NCBI GenBank assembly: GCA_944353735.1
Contig: CALVPU010000237.1
Span: 1 to 12,226 of the forward strand
Direction: 5' to 3'
DNA from: an uncultured Eubacteriales bacterium
GTDB taxonomy: Bacteria; Bacillota; Clostridia; Christensenellales; Aristaeellaceae
Length of the DNA stretch: 12,226 nt
The notes under the pieces: generated by a model
Databases searched by the model: none
Told to the model about the DNA's origin: nothing
What the model saw: only the letters and a program-made list of their open reading frames with translations
Made by a program: the position numbers and the translations under genes
In this document: positions 6,829-12,226 of the stretch, piece after piece
Layout: each line of letters starts with the position of its first letter
Numbering within the stretch: position 1 is the stretch's first letter

Positions 6829-6860
6829 AAAGCCCACAGGTCGCTGACCCTGTGGGCTTT
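6829..6860 (+). terminator. Rho-independent terminator of the hydrolase operon
   Basis: AAAGCCCACAGG (6829-6840) and CCTGTGGGCTTT (6849-6860) form a perfect 12-bp stem with an 8-base loop. It lies 15 bases after the second hydrolase's stop. The U-tract is short (TTT inside the stem end). It faces the tRNA terminator convergently. Confidence 0.8.
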
Positions 6861-6881
6861 GCTGAAATAATCCCGTTCCGG

Positions 6882-6934
6882 CAAAAGGAAAGCACCGCAA
6901 TCCTGATACTCATCGTATCAAAATCGCGGCGCTT
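6882..6934 (-). terminator. Long terminator hairpin of tRNA-Arg
   Basis: Arms 6890-6909 and 6915-6934 pair over 20 bp around a 5-base loop. On the minus-strand RNA the non-Watson-Crick positions all become G-U pairs, while on the plus strand they are A-C mismatches, which shows the element works for leftward transcription. CTTTCCTTTTGCC follows on the minus strand. It begins four bases past the tRNA 3' end. Confidence 0.8.
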
Positions 6935-6937
6935 GTT

Positions 6938-7014
6938 TGGCGGACCCTAAGGGATTCGAACCCCTGACCTTCTGGTCCGTAGCCAGACGCTCTATCCAGC
7001 TGAGCTAAGGGACC
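6938..7014 (-). tRNA. tRNA-Arg(ACG)
   Basis: A 77-base cloverleaf with encoded CCA: acceptor GGTCCCT/AGGGTCC, D-arm GCTC-AGCTGGATA-GAGC, anticodon stem TCTGG/CCAGA with loop CTACGGA (anticodon ACG, presumably modified to ICG), a 5-base variable loop, T-arm AGGGG-TTCGAAT-CCCTT, discriminator G. It should read CGU/CGC/CGA arginine codons. The acceptor stem has one U-U mismatch at position 3-70. The gene stands alone with its own promoter and terminator, and its 3' end faces the AT-richer hydrolase module. Confidence 0.97.
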
Positions 7015-7045
7015 TTGCATTTCGCGTCTCGCTCAATGCTCATTT

Positions 7046-7074
7046 ATTATACGTCTTTGACCTGCATTTGTCAA
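7046..7074 (-). promoter_or_regulatory. Consensus promoter of tRNA-Arg
   Basis: On the minus strand TTGACA (plus 7069-7074), a 17-base spacer and TATAAT (plus 7046-7051) are both perfect consensus hexamers, about 32 bases before the tRNA 5' end. Confidence 0.88.
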
Positions 7075-7088
7075 GCCCTTCCTACGTT

Positions 7089-7128
7089 AAAACTCCGAGA
7101 CGCTCCGGGACGGTCTCAGCCGTCCCGG
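7089..7128 (-). terminator. Probable terminator at the end of the zinc-ribbon gene
   Basis: CCGGGACGG (7105-7113) and CCGTCCCGG (7120-7128) form a perfect 9-bp stem with a 6-base loop that contains the gene's stop codon. On the minus strand TTTT follows, but only after about 12 bases, so termination may be weak and reading could continue into the tRNA. Confidence 0.5.
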
Positions 7129-7340
7129 CGGTCGTCGGCAAACTCCGCGGCGATGCCGGCGCGGATGCGCTCGGCGAAGGCCTCGTCCTCCTTGAGACGG
7201 CGAAGCGTCTCGCGGCTGACAACGCTGTCCGTTCCCAGGCAGGCGCGGCAGCGCGCGCCGCACTCGGGACAGACGCAGCCGAGCGCGAAACTCTCCGCAT
7301 GGGTCATATAGGTCCCGCACGCGGGACAGCTGCATCGCAT
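7116..7340 (-). CDS. Small double zinc-ribbon protein, hypothetical
   Basis: The product is 74 residues. Its first half carries eight cysteines (3, 5, 8, 22, 24, 27, 31, 34), with zinc knuckles CPAC-G (5-8) and CPEC-G (24-27) and a further CRAC (31-34). The second half is a charged helix-like stretch (SRETLRRLKEDEAFAERIRA). No membrane segment is seen. It should bind one or two zinc ions and could be a small regulator or adaptor; I do not recognise a named family. The ATG at 7340 follows AGGGAGGAA. It lies 42 bp behind the lactonase gene and looks like the last gene of that operon. Confidence 0.8.
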   Translation of the reverse strand: MRCSCPACGTYMTHAESFALGCVCPECGARCRACLGTDSVVSRETLRRLKEDEAFAERIRAGIAAEFADDRRDG

Positions 7341-7382
7341 GGCAATTCCTCCCTTCCGTCCTTTCCGGAAAAGCGCGGCGCC

Positions 7383-8399
7383 TCAGCGCTGCGGCGCAAA
7401 AACGACGCAGGCCGGCGAGGCAACGCGCGCGGAGCTGCAGTACTCCAGCCGCCCCTCTTCGACGGCAAACGCGGTCAGCAGGCCGTCGTTCTGGTTGGCG
7501 CAGACCAGATACTTGCCGTCGGGCGTGAACTGCGCGTCGCGCGGCCAGTCGCCGCGGCTGGAAACCTCGGTCAGCCGCGCGAGCATGCCGTTTTCGCTGA
7601 CGGCGAACAGCGCGATCACGTTCTGCCCGCGACCGGTGGCAACGAGCATCTTCTGATCCGGGGACAGCCGCAGCGCCGCCGGCGCGTTGGGCGCGCTGCC
7701 GTCGCCGACCGGCACGCGACCGATCAGCGCAGCGCTTTCCGGCGCGCCGCGATAGATGAGCAGTTCGCTCTCCAGCTCGCACAGCACGTACCACGCATCG
7801 CGCGCCCGCGGAAACGCCAGGTGGCGCGGACCAAAGCCGGCGGGCACCCGCACGCGCACGGCGTCGGGCCGGTCGCGCGCGATCTCCGCCGCGGGATAGA
7901 AGAACACGCTGTCCAGCCCCAAGTCGGACACGGCGATCCAGCCGCCCGGCGTCAGCTGCGCCTGATGGACGTGCGGGCCCGCCTGGCGGTCGGCACGCGC
8001 GCCGCGGCCCTCATGCTCGACCAGCGGCAGCATCGCGCCGATCGTGCCGTCCTCTTCCAGCCGGTAGCGCGACAGGCTGCCCGAACCGTAGTTCGACACC
8101 ACCAGCAAATCGCCCACGAGCGCCAGATGGCAGGGGTCGACGCCGTGCGTGGGCTTCATCGACGTCTGCGTCAGCGCGCCGTCGGGCGCGATGTCGTAGC
8201 TCTGCACGCTGCCGCCGATCTCTCCGCGGAAGCGCTGCGTTTCGCCGACGGCGTAGAGCCGCTGCCCGTCGGGCGACAGGCAGAGATAGGATGCGTTCAC
8301 GGCGGGAAAGGTCTGGCAGACCTTCAGGCGACCGTCGCGCAGCGCGACGCGCGCGATGCTCTCGGTGCCGTAACCGCCGACATAGAGGTTGTACTTCAT
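7383..8399 (-). CDS. Lactonase family beta-propeller protein (6-phosphogluconolactonase-like)
   Basis: The 338-residue product fits the seven-bladed lactonase family. It begins YNLYVGGYGTESIARVAL and repeats the blade signature 'lspDG..lYavge' (LCLSPDGQRLYAVGE near 40-54, LRLSPDQKMLVATGRG, AQFTPDGKYLVCANQNDG). VDPCHLALVGDLLVVSNYGSG, GPHVHQAQLTPGG and GFGPRHLAFPRA are typical of the family. Members hydrolyse 6-phosphogluconolactone or other sugar lactones; specificity is not settled by sequence. There is no signal peptide, so it should be cytoplasmic. The ATG at 8399 follows AGGAGG and lies 18 bp behind the serine dehydratase stop. It is in an operon with the NUDIX, dehydratase and zinc-ribbon genes, none of which are pentose phosphate genes. 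Confidence 0.9.
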   Translation of the reverse strand: MKYNLYVGGYGTESIARVALRDGRLKVCQTFPAVNASYLCLSPDGQRLYAVGETQRFRGEIGGSVQSYDIAPDGALTQTSMKPTHGVDPCHLALVGDLLVVSNYGSGSLSRYRLEEDGTIGAMLPLVEHEGRGARADRQAGPHVHQAQLTPGGWIAVSDLGLDSVFFYPAAEIARDRPDAVRVRVPAGFGPRHLAFPRARDAWYVLCELESELLIYRGAPESAALIGRVPVGDGSAPNAPAALRLSPDQKMLVATGRGQNVIALFAVSENGMLARLTEVSSRGDWPRDAQFTPDGKYLVCANQNDGLLTAFAVEEGRLEYCSSARVASPACVVFAPQR

Positions 8400-8417
8400 G
8401 GTGCCTCCTGACTTTGC

Positions 8418-9617
8418 TCACTTATACAGCTTGGCGAGCCCGCCCTCGGCGGTTTCGCGATAGATGCGGTTGAGGTCGCGCCCGGTCTGGTACATCGTCT
8501 CCACGACCATGTCGAACGAGATCTTGCGCGTGGCGGTGAGGAAGTTGGCGATGCGCACGGCGTTGATGGCGCGCATGGCGGCGACGGCGTTGCGCTCGAT
8601 GCAGGGAATCTGCACCAACCCGCCGATGGGATCGCACGTCAGCCCGAGGTGGTGCTCCAGCGCGACCTCGGCGGCGTATTCGATCTGGTCGATGCCCATC
8701 TCAAACAGTTCCGCCAGCGCCGCCGACGCCATCGAGCACGCCGTGCCGATCTCCGCCTGACAGCCGCATTCCGCGCCGGAAATGGAAGCGTTCGTCTTGA
8801 CGAGGTTGCCGATGATGCCCGCCACCGCCAGCGCACGCAGCACCTGCCGGTCGTCGATGCGCTTTTCCTCCTGCATGTACTTGAGCACCGCCGGCAACGT
8901 GCTGCACGCCCCGCAGGTGGGCGCGGTGACCACCGTTCCCTGCGCGGCGTTCTGCTCGCTGACGGCAAACGCGTAGGCGCAGACAATGCGGTTCTCGCGC
9001 GTCTCGGGCCGCTCGTCAATGTGGCGCTGGTTGTACAGGTATTGCGCCTTGCGCTCCACGCCCAATCCACCGGGCAGCGTGCCGCTCTGCGTCAGCCCTT
9101 CCTGAATGGCGGCGCACATCGCGCCCCAGACGCCGAGCAGGAAATCCCAGATCTCCGGACCCTCGTTCTGCTCGACATAGTCGCTGATGCGGATGTTCTG
9201 CGACTTGCAACGGCGCGCGATCTCGGCAAACGACTTCTCGGCATACACCTCCGGCGGCTGGACGTCCGGACGTCCCTCGATGCGGATGTCGCCGCCGCCG
9301 ATGCTCATCACGCGCATGAAGCCCGTCTCGCGGCCCGCGCAGCGCGCGGAGAAGTCCAGCGTGTTCGGGTGCGGCAGCTGGACCGACTCGTCCCAGTTAA
9401 ACACGATCTGCGCCGGCTTTGGCGCCAACGTGTCGACGAGCACGCGGTCGGTGCCGTGCCCGCGCCCGGTCTTGGCGAGCGAGCCGTACAGCGTCACCAC
9501 GAACGAATCCGCTTCCGGATGCTCCGCCTGAAACAGCTTCGCCGCCTTCTCCGGACCCATGGTGTGCGAGCTGGATGGTCCCTTGCCGATCTTATAGATT
9601 TCCCGAATGGATTTCAT
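8418..9617 (-). CDS. sdaA: L-serine ammonia-lyase (dehydratase), single-chain iron-sulfur type
   Basis: The 399-residue enzyme converts L-serine to pyruvate and ammonia. An N-terminal beta domain starts with the signature GKGPSSSHTMGP (11-22) and includes KTGRGHGTDRVL and MRVMSIGGGDI. The C-terminal alpha domain has TAPTCGACSTLP (231-242), SISGAECGCQAE (278-289) and CDPIGGLVQIPC (328-339). The cysteines 286, 328 and 339 are spaced 42 and 11 apart, the same as I recall for the three 4Fe-4S ligands of the Legionella enzyme. In many Bacillota this is split into SdaAB and SdaAA, so here the two are fused and short. The ATG at 9617 follows GAGGAGG and overlaps the NUDIX stop as ATGA, so translation is probably coupled. 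Oxygen-labile cytoplasmic enzyme, fitting an anaerobe. Confidence 0.95.
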   Translation of the reverse strand: MKSIREIYKIGKGPSSSHTMGPEKAAKLFQAEHPEADSFVVTLYGSLAKTGRGHGTDRVLVDTLAPKPAQIVFNWDESVQLPHPNTLDFSARCAGRETGFMRVMSIGGGDIRIEGRPDVQPPEVYAEKSFAEIARRCKSQNIRISDYVEQNEGPEIWDFLLGVWGAMCAAIQEGLTQSGTLPGGLGVERKAQYLYNQRHIDERPETRENRIVCAYAFAVSEQNAAQGTVVTAPTCGACSTLPAVLKYMQEEKRIDDRQVLRALAVAGIIGNLVKTNASISGAECGCQAEIGTACSMASAALAELFEMGIDQIEYAAEVALEHHLGLTCDPIGGLVQIPCIERNAVAAMRAINAVRIANFLTATRKISFDMVVETMYQTGRDLNRIYRETAEGGLAKLYK

Positions 9618-10099
9618 GGTTCCTCCTCGCTGACGGGCAGTTCCCTGCCGTCGAGCACGGCGCGCGCCAGCGCCTCTCCGCGGTATTGCAGCGTCAGTTC
9701 AAAGGCGGGCGCGTCCTCGCACAGAAGCTTGAGAAAGATGCGGTCGCCCGCCCAGATCGGCAGCGACGGCACCGCGTCGCGGTCGATCCACTGAAGTTCG
9801 CCCTCGTCGCACGCGCGCAGCCTGCCGGAAAAGCCCGTGGCGGTAAACAGGTACATGTCCTCGTCCTCGTATTCGTCGGAACGGAAGCGGACCACGCCGC
9901 GCGCGCGATACGCCGTCAGCCGCAGCCCCGTCTCCTCCTGCACCTCGCGCAGCACGCACGCCTCCGGGGTCTCGCCCGGCTCGATGTGCCCGCCGACGCC
10001 GATCCACTTGTCGTGATTGCCGTCGTCCTTCTTCTTCGTGCGGTGCAGCATCAGCCAACAGCCGTCCCGCTCGATGTAGCAAAGCGTAGTGCGCTTCAC
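9614..10099 (-). CDS. NUDIX hydrolase (MutT-like)
   Basis: The product is 161 residues from a GTG start. A canonical Nudix box runs from Gly37 to Leu59 (G-x5-E-x7-REVQEETGL), with Glu52, Glu55 and Glu56 as metal ligands. It follows the usual MutT-type lead KWIGVGGHIEPGE, preceded by WLMLHRTKKKDDGNHD, as in 8-oxo-dGTP diphosphatase-like enzymes. The later EDMYLFTATGFSG and GELQWIDRDAVPSLPIW are also family-like. It should cut a nucleoside diphosphate-linked substrate; which one is unknown. The GTG at 10099 has GGGAGG about 8 bases upstream, while the upstream ATG at 10141 lies over the predicted -10 and is unlikely. It is the first gene of the four-gene minus-strand operon and overlaps sdaA by 4 bases. 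Confidence 0.92.
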   Translation of the reverse strand: MKRTTLCYIERDGCWLMLHRTKKKDDGNHDKWIGVGGHIEPGETPEACVLREVQEETGLRLTAYRARGVVRFRSDEYEDEDMYLFTATGFSGRLRACDEGELQWIDRDAVPSLPIWAGDRIFLKLLCEDAPAFELTLQYRGEALARAVLDGRELPVSEEEP

Positions 10100-10131
10100 G
10101 CCACTCCCTCCCTGACAATTCTCCAATATTA

Positions 10132-10160
10132 AGTATAGCACGCCGCGCCGCGCCGTTCAA
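10132..10160 (-). promoter_or_regulatory. Sigma-A-like promoter of the NUDIX-sdaA-lactonase-zinc ribbon operon
   Basis: On the minus strand TTGAAC (plus 10155-10160), a 17-base spacer and TATACT (plus 10132-10137) lie about 33 bases before the GTG at 10099. No other good promoter was seen within the operon. Confidence 0.75.
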
Positions 10161-10181
10161 GCCCGGATGCGCGGCTTTTTT
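10160..10181 (+). terminator. Terminator-like hairpin on the plus strand
   Basis: AGCCCG (10160-10165) and CG-c-GGCT (10170-10176) form a 6-bp stem with one bulge and a GATG loop, followed by TTTTTT (10176-10181). No plus-strand gene lies upstream, so it would end antisense transcription or insulate the hydrolase promoter. The stem is short. Confidence 0.35.
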
Positions 10182-10215
10182 CGCCGCAAAATCCCACGCG
10201 CGGCGGCGCTTCGCC

Positions 10216-10244
10216 TTGCGCCGGCGCACTTTCCATGGTACAAT
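10216..10244 (+). promoter_or_regulatory. Sigma-A-like promoter of the soluble alpha/beta-hydrolase
   Basis: TTGCGC (10216-10221), a 17-base spacer and TACAAT (10239-10244) lie 48 bases before the start codon at 10293. It is back to back with the NUDIX operon promoter. Confidence 0.65.
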
Positions 10245-10256
10245 ACTGCAAAAAGG

Positions 10257-10275
10257 CCCGCGCTGGTGGCGCGGG
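10257..10275 (+). other. Hairpin in the hydrolase 5' leader
   Basis: CCCGCGC (10257-10263) and GCGCGGG (10269-10275) pair perfectly around a TGGTG loop, between the predicted transcription start and the AGGAGG at 10282-10287. It could stabilise the 5' end of the mRNA or tune translation. No riboswitch family is recognised. Confidence 0.5.
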
Positions 10276-10292
10276 ACAGACAGGAGGCCTTC

Positions 10293-11153
10293 ATGGGATT
10301 TTTCAAGGCGATCGAGCACAATCCCTCGCTCGAGGGCATGGTGGACCTGAAGCCGGACGTCGCCTTTGCCGAACCGGACGGCGAGCGGCTGGCGATGCAG
10401 ATCCTCAAGCCGATGTGGAAGGCGGAGGGCGACGGCTTTCCGCTGGTGGTGTTCATTCAGGGCAGCGCCTGGACCAAGCCGAACCAGTTCTGGCAGCTGC
10501 CGCAGCTGAGCCTGTTGGCGCGCCGCGGCTTCGTGGTCGCCAGCGTCACGCACCGCTCCTGCTACGAAGCGCCGGCGCCGGCGTTCCTGATGGACGTCAA
10601 GGCGGCGATCCGCTTCCTGCGCGCGCACGCGGAGGAGTACGACATCGACGCCGCGCGCGTCTGCGCCTGGGGCACGTCGTCCGGCGGCAACACCGCGCTG
10701 CTGCTGGGGATGACCGGCGACGATCCGGCGTTTGAGACGGAGGACTGGGCGGGCGAATCGTCGCAGGTGCAGGCGGTGGTCGACTGTTTCGGCCCCACCG
10801 ACCTCGTCAAAATGATGGAAGAACAGTTCGCCGGCGTGCCGATGGAGCAGAAAAAGCTGCTGTTCGCGCTTGGCGGCGCGTCCACACCGGAGGGCTGCCG
10901 CGAGCGGCTGCGCGCCGTAAGCCCGATCCGCTATGCCGAGCCGGGGCGGACCTTCCCGCCGGTGCTGATGCTGCACGGCGACGCCGACGAGCTGGTGCTC
11001 TACCGCGACAGCGAAGTGCTGTACGAGCGCCTCGGGGCGTGCGGCTGCGACGTGTCCTTCGTGCGCGTGCACGGCGCGCCGCACGAAGGCTCGTTCTGGA
11101 GCCTGCCGCTGCTGGAGATCATCTTCTCCTTCATTGAAAGCCGGCTCAGCTGA
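10293..11153 (+). CDS. Soluble alpha/beta-hydrolase, Aes/BD-FAE-like esterase
   Basis: The product is 286 residues without signal peptide or membrane segment, so probably cytoplasmic. The nucleophile elbow is GTSSGGN with Ser129; the acid is Asp232 in HGDADELV; the base is His264 in GAPHEGSFW. The usual HGGG oxyanion motif is replaced by FIQGSAW (54-60), a change seen in some members of this branch. SVTHRSCYEAPAPAFLMDVK (85-104) and AAIRFLRAHAEEYDID fit the esterase/BD-FAE-like family. It probably cleaves small acyl or feruloyl-type esters. The ATG at 10293 follows AGGAGG. It has its own promoter and terminator and is GC-rich like the core genes, unlike the two hydrolases at 4845-6814, so it is native rather than part of that module. 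Confidence 0.92.
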   Translation: MGFFKAIEHNPSLEGMVDLKPDVAFAEPDGERLAMQILKPMWKAEGDGFPLVVFIQGSAWTKPNQFWQLPQLSLLARRGFVVASVTHRSCYEAPAPAFLMDVKAAIRFLRAHAEEYDIDAARVCAWGTSSGGNTALLLGMTGDDPAFETEDWAGESSQVQAVVDCFGPTDLVKMMEEQFAGVPMEQKKLLFALGGASTPEGCRERLRAVSPIRYAEPGRTFPPVLMLHGDADELVLYRDSEVLYERLGACGCDVSFVRVHGAPHEGSFWSLPLLEIIFSFIESRLS

Positions 11154-11169
11154 ACCAGCCGCGCACAAA

Positions 11170-11206
11170 GCGCCGCCCGCTCCAGACGAGCGGACGGCGC
11201 AGTTTT
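11170..11206 (+). terminator. Rho-independent terminator of the soluble hydrolase gene
   Basis: Arms 11170-11182 (GCGCCGCCCGCTC) and 11188-11200 (GAGCGGACGGCGC) form a 13-bp stem with one C-A mismatch and a 5-base loop, followed by AGTTTT. It starts 16 bases after the stop codon. Confidence 0.85.
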
Positions 11207-11308
11207 GCGGAAGCACTTGTGCGGACGGCAGGCGAAGAGCAGACTCCCGCTTCCACAGCACAGTTGGGAGACGCCCTCGTGCAGGCCATTTCGCCGCAAT
11301 GCGCGTGC

Positions 11309-11349
11309 AAGACAAACCGGACCGCCCTCCCATGGAGAGCAGTCCGGTT
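11309..11349 (-). terminator. Rho-independent terminator of the small lipoprotein gene
   Basis: AACCGGAC (11315-11322) and GTCCGGTT (11342-11349) pair perfectly; an inner CTCC/GGAG stem can also form. On the minus strand TTTGTCTTGC follows. It begins 16 bases after the lipoprotein stop and faces the hydrolase terminator. The roughly 100 bases between the two terminators hold nothing I can identify. Confidence 0.75.
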
Positions 11350-11365
11350 CGCGTCTGAACGATCA

Positions 11366-11629
11366 TCAGGCGGCGGCGTCCTCAGCGGGCTCCTCGGTCG
11401 CTTCGGCAGCCGGCTCTTCAGCCGCCGGTTCCTCGGCAGCGTCCTCAGCGGGCTCCTCGGCAGCGGGCTCCTCGGTCGCCTCAGCGGCCGGCTCTTCGGT
11501 CGCCTCAGCGGCGGGCGCTTCCGTCGCGGCGGGGGCTTCGGTGGCTTCCGGCTCGCTGCTGTTGTTGCAGGCAGTCAGCGCCATCACAGCCATGATCATA
11601 ACCAGAACAAGAGCAAAGATCTTTTTCAT
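11366..11629 (-). CDS. Small lipoprotein with Ala/Glu/Pro/Thr-rich repeat tail, no globular domain
   Basis: The product is 87 residues. A lipoprotein signal peptide (MKKIFALVLVMIMAVMALTAC) ends in the lipobox LTAC with Cys21 as the lipidation site. Residues 22-87 are low complexity: Ala, Glu, Pro, Thr and Asp only after the first CNNSS, in degenerate units of the type EATEEPAA and EEPAEDAA. The tail is strongly acidic and should be disordered. Such tails usually link a lipid anchor to a binding domain in Clostridia lipoproteins; here a stop and terminator follow at once. The ATG at 11629 follows AAGGAGGA. The repeated DNA makes length variation by slippage plausible. Function unknown: spacer, surface charge, or remnant of a larger lipoprotein. 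Confidence 0.85.
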   Translation of the reverse strand: MKKIFALVLVMIMAVMALTACNNSSEPEATEAPAATEAPAAEATEEPAAEATEEPAAEEPAEDAAEEPAAEEPAAEATEEPAEDAAA

Positions 11630-11662
11630 GGGTTTGTCCTCCTTCTCTTGGATGCGGTAGTA

Positions 11663-11668
11663 ATTATA
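11663..11668 (-). promoter_or_regulatory. Likely -10 box for the small lipoprotein gene
   Basis: A consensus TATAAT on the minus strand lies 33 bases before the start codon at 11629, in an AT-rich gap. No good -35 hexamer is seen at the usual distance. The gap up to rsmG (11669-11761) shows no convincing terminator. Confidence 0.5.
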
Positions 11669-11761
11669 TCCATCCAATGTATTGTTTATGCGGTTGGAAA
11701 CATGAAATCTCCGTAAATATCTGCCATTTCAAGAAGTTTCCACTTTTCTCCATGATTTCGC

Positions 11762-12226
11762 CTAAATCAGTGGTCGCTTCTCCGGCATGCCCGCCCGGCG
11801 CGGATACTTTTCCGGCGTCGGGCGCGCCTTGACGACGGTGACCAGCCGGTGCGACCAGTCGCGCCCGGGAATGGCGACCGGCGCCACGCGCACGTCGCCG
11901 CCGCCAAGGCAGGCAAGCGCCGCGCCCGCCTGAGCGAGCTCCTCGTCCGCGCCCGGACCCTTGAGCGCCAGCATCTGCCCGCCGACGCGCACGAACGGCA
12001 GCAGGTACTCCGAAAGCACGTTGAGCGGCGCCACGGCGCGCGCCACGGCGACGTCGAAGCGCTCGCGCAGCGCCGGTTGCCGCGCGGCGTCCTCGGCGCG
12101 CATGTGCACCGCCTCGGCGTTCAGGCCGAGCGCGTCGGCAACCGACTGCAAAAACTTCACCCGCTTGTCCAGCGCGTCCAGCAGCACAAAGTACGTCTGC
12201 GGACACATGATCGCCAGTGGTATGCC
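11762..12226 (-). CDS. rsmG: 16S rRNA (guanine-527-N7)-methyltransferase RsmG, N-terminal part missing
   Basis: The last 154 residues are present; the frame is open to the right edge and begins GIPLAIMCPQ, so the N-terminal third lies outside. The methyltransferase core shows FVLLDALDKRVKFLQSV, which holds the acidic SAM-binding residue, then RFDVAVARAVAPLNVLSEY and GGQMLALKGP, as in RsmG. It methylates G527 of 16S rRNA using S-adenosylmethionine; loss gives low-level streptomycin resistance in several bacteria. In many Bacillota rsmG sits between mnmG and parA/soj near the replication origin; here the next gene is the small lipoprotein, so that order is not kept on this side. The C-terminus ends normally with TAG. 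Confidence 0.95.
   Translation of the reverse strand, partial: GIPLAIMCPQTYFVLLDALDKRVKFLQSVADALGLNAEAVHMRAEDAARQPALRERFDVAVARAVAPLNVLSEYLLPFVRVGGQMLALKGPGADEELAQAGAALACLGGGDVRVAPVAIPGRDWSHRLVTVVKARPTPEKYPRRAGMPEKRPLI

Noticed and set aside
6904..6920. TGATAC-N5-GTATCA, resembling the predicted TetR operator at 4622-4635
   Set aside because: It is the loop end of the 20-bp tRNA terminator, has a 5-base rather than 4-base spacer, and is not next to a promoter. The resemblance is most likely chance.
4845..11153. The three alpha/beta-hydrolases as one expanded gene family
   Set aside because: Nucleophile motifs, lengths, anchors and base composition differ; the one at 10293 is soluble and GC-rich, so they are not recent copies.
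9699..11366. 555-codon minus-strand open frame across the NUDIX gene, promoters and the soluble hydrolase
   Set aside because: It runs antisense through a hydrolase with a full catalytic triad and crosses two promoters and a terminator; composition is Arg/Ala/His-rich shadow.
11379..11540. CRISPR-like or satellite array in the repetitive stretch
   Set aside because: The repeats are short, degenerate and in codon phase, and encode the low-complexity tail; there are no spacers.
11205..11660. Plus-strand Ser/Ala/Gly repeat protein
   Set aside because: It is the reverse reading of the Ala/Glu/Pro repeat region of the lipoprotein gene, which has the signal peptide, lipobox and ribosome binding site.
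11664..11753. 29-codon minus-strand frame beginning MEKSGNFLKW between rsmG and the lipoprotein gene
   Set aside because: It has only a weak ribosome binding site and overlaps the predicted -10 box of the next gene; nothing else supports it.

Overview
The window looks like a chromosomal segment of a GC-rich Bacillota, probably a gut-type Clostridia. This is an inference from a YloU/YloV-type gene pair, a single-chain iron-sulfur serine dehydratase, a lipoprotein with an Ala/Glu/Pro/Thr tail, strong GGAGG ribosome binding sites and sigma-A-like promoters. Most genes are very GC-rich; the block from about 3.9 to 6.9 kb is visibly richer in AT and appears to be an accessory insertion.

Layout. 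(1) 1-1822, minus: an Asp23/Gls24-family gene (yloU-like) followed by a DAK2/DegV-type fatty-acid-kinase-like gene (yloV/fakA-like) that runs off the left edge. (2) 1891-3883, minus: ruvC, ruvA and a comB-like phosphatase behind a good promoter and before a strong terminator; ruvB is not there. (3) About 3.9-6.86 kb: an AT-richer module with a minus-strand TetR/AcrR regulator and, divergently, a tiny membrane protein and two different membrane-anchored alpha/beta-hydrolases. The shared intergenic region carries two tandem 14-bp palindromes lying over both predicted promoters. (4) 6882-7074, minus: tRNA-Arg(ACG) with its own promoter and long terminator; its 3' end faces the module. (5) 7089-10160, minus: an apparent operon of NUDIX hydrolase, L-serine dehydratase, beta-propeller lactonase and a small zinc-ribbon protein. 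(6) 10216-11206, plus: a monocistronic soluble alpha/beta-hydrolase. (7) 11309-11668, minus: a tiny lipoprotein made only of a lipobox signal and a low-complexity tail. (8) 11762-12226, minus: the C-terminal part of rsmG, cut by the right edge.

The core genes serve recombination repair (RuvA/RuvC), fatty acid phosphorylation (YloV/FakA-like), ribosome modification (RsmG), serine catabolism and nucleotide or sugar-lactone clean-up. The most interesting part is module (3). A TetR repressor, two coupled surface hydrolases and a small membrane protein form a compact, probably self-regulated and horizontally acquired unit. Its substrate cannot be read from the sequence. No stretch over 300 bases lacks a gene; the shorter gaps hold the promoters and terminators listed. 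No CRISPR array, insertion sequence, replication origin or rRNA was seen.
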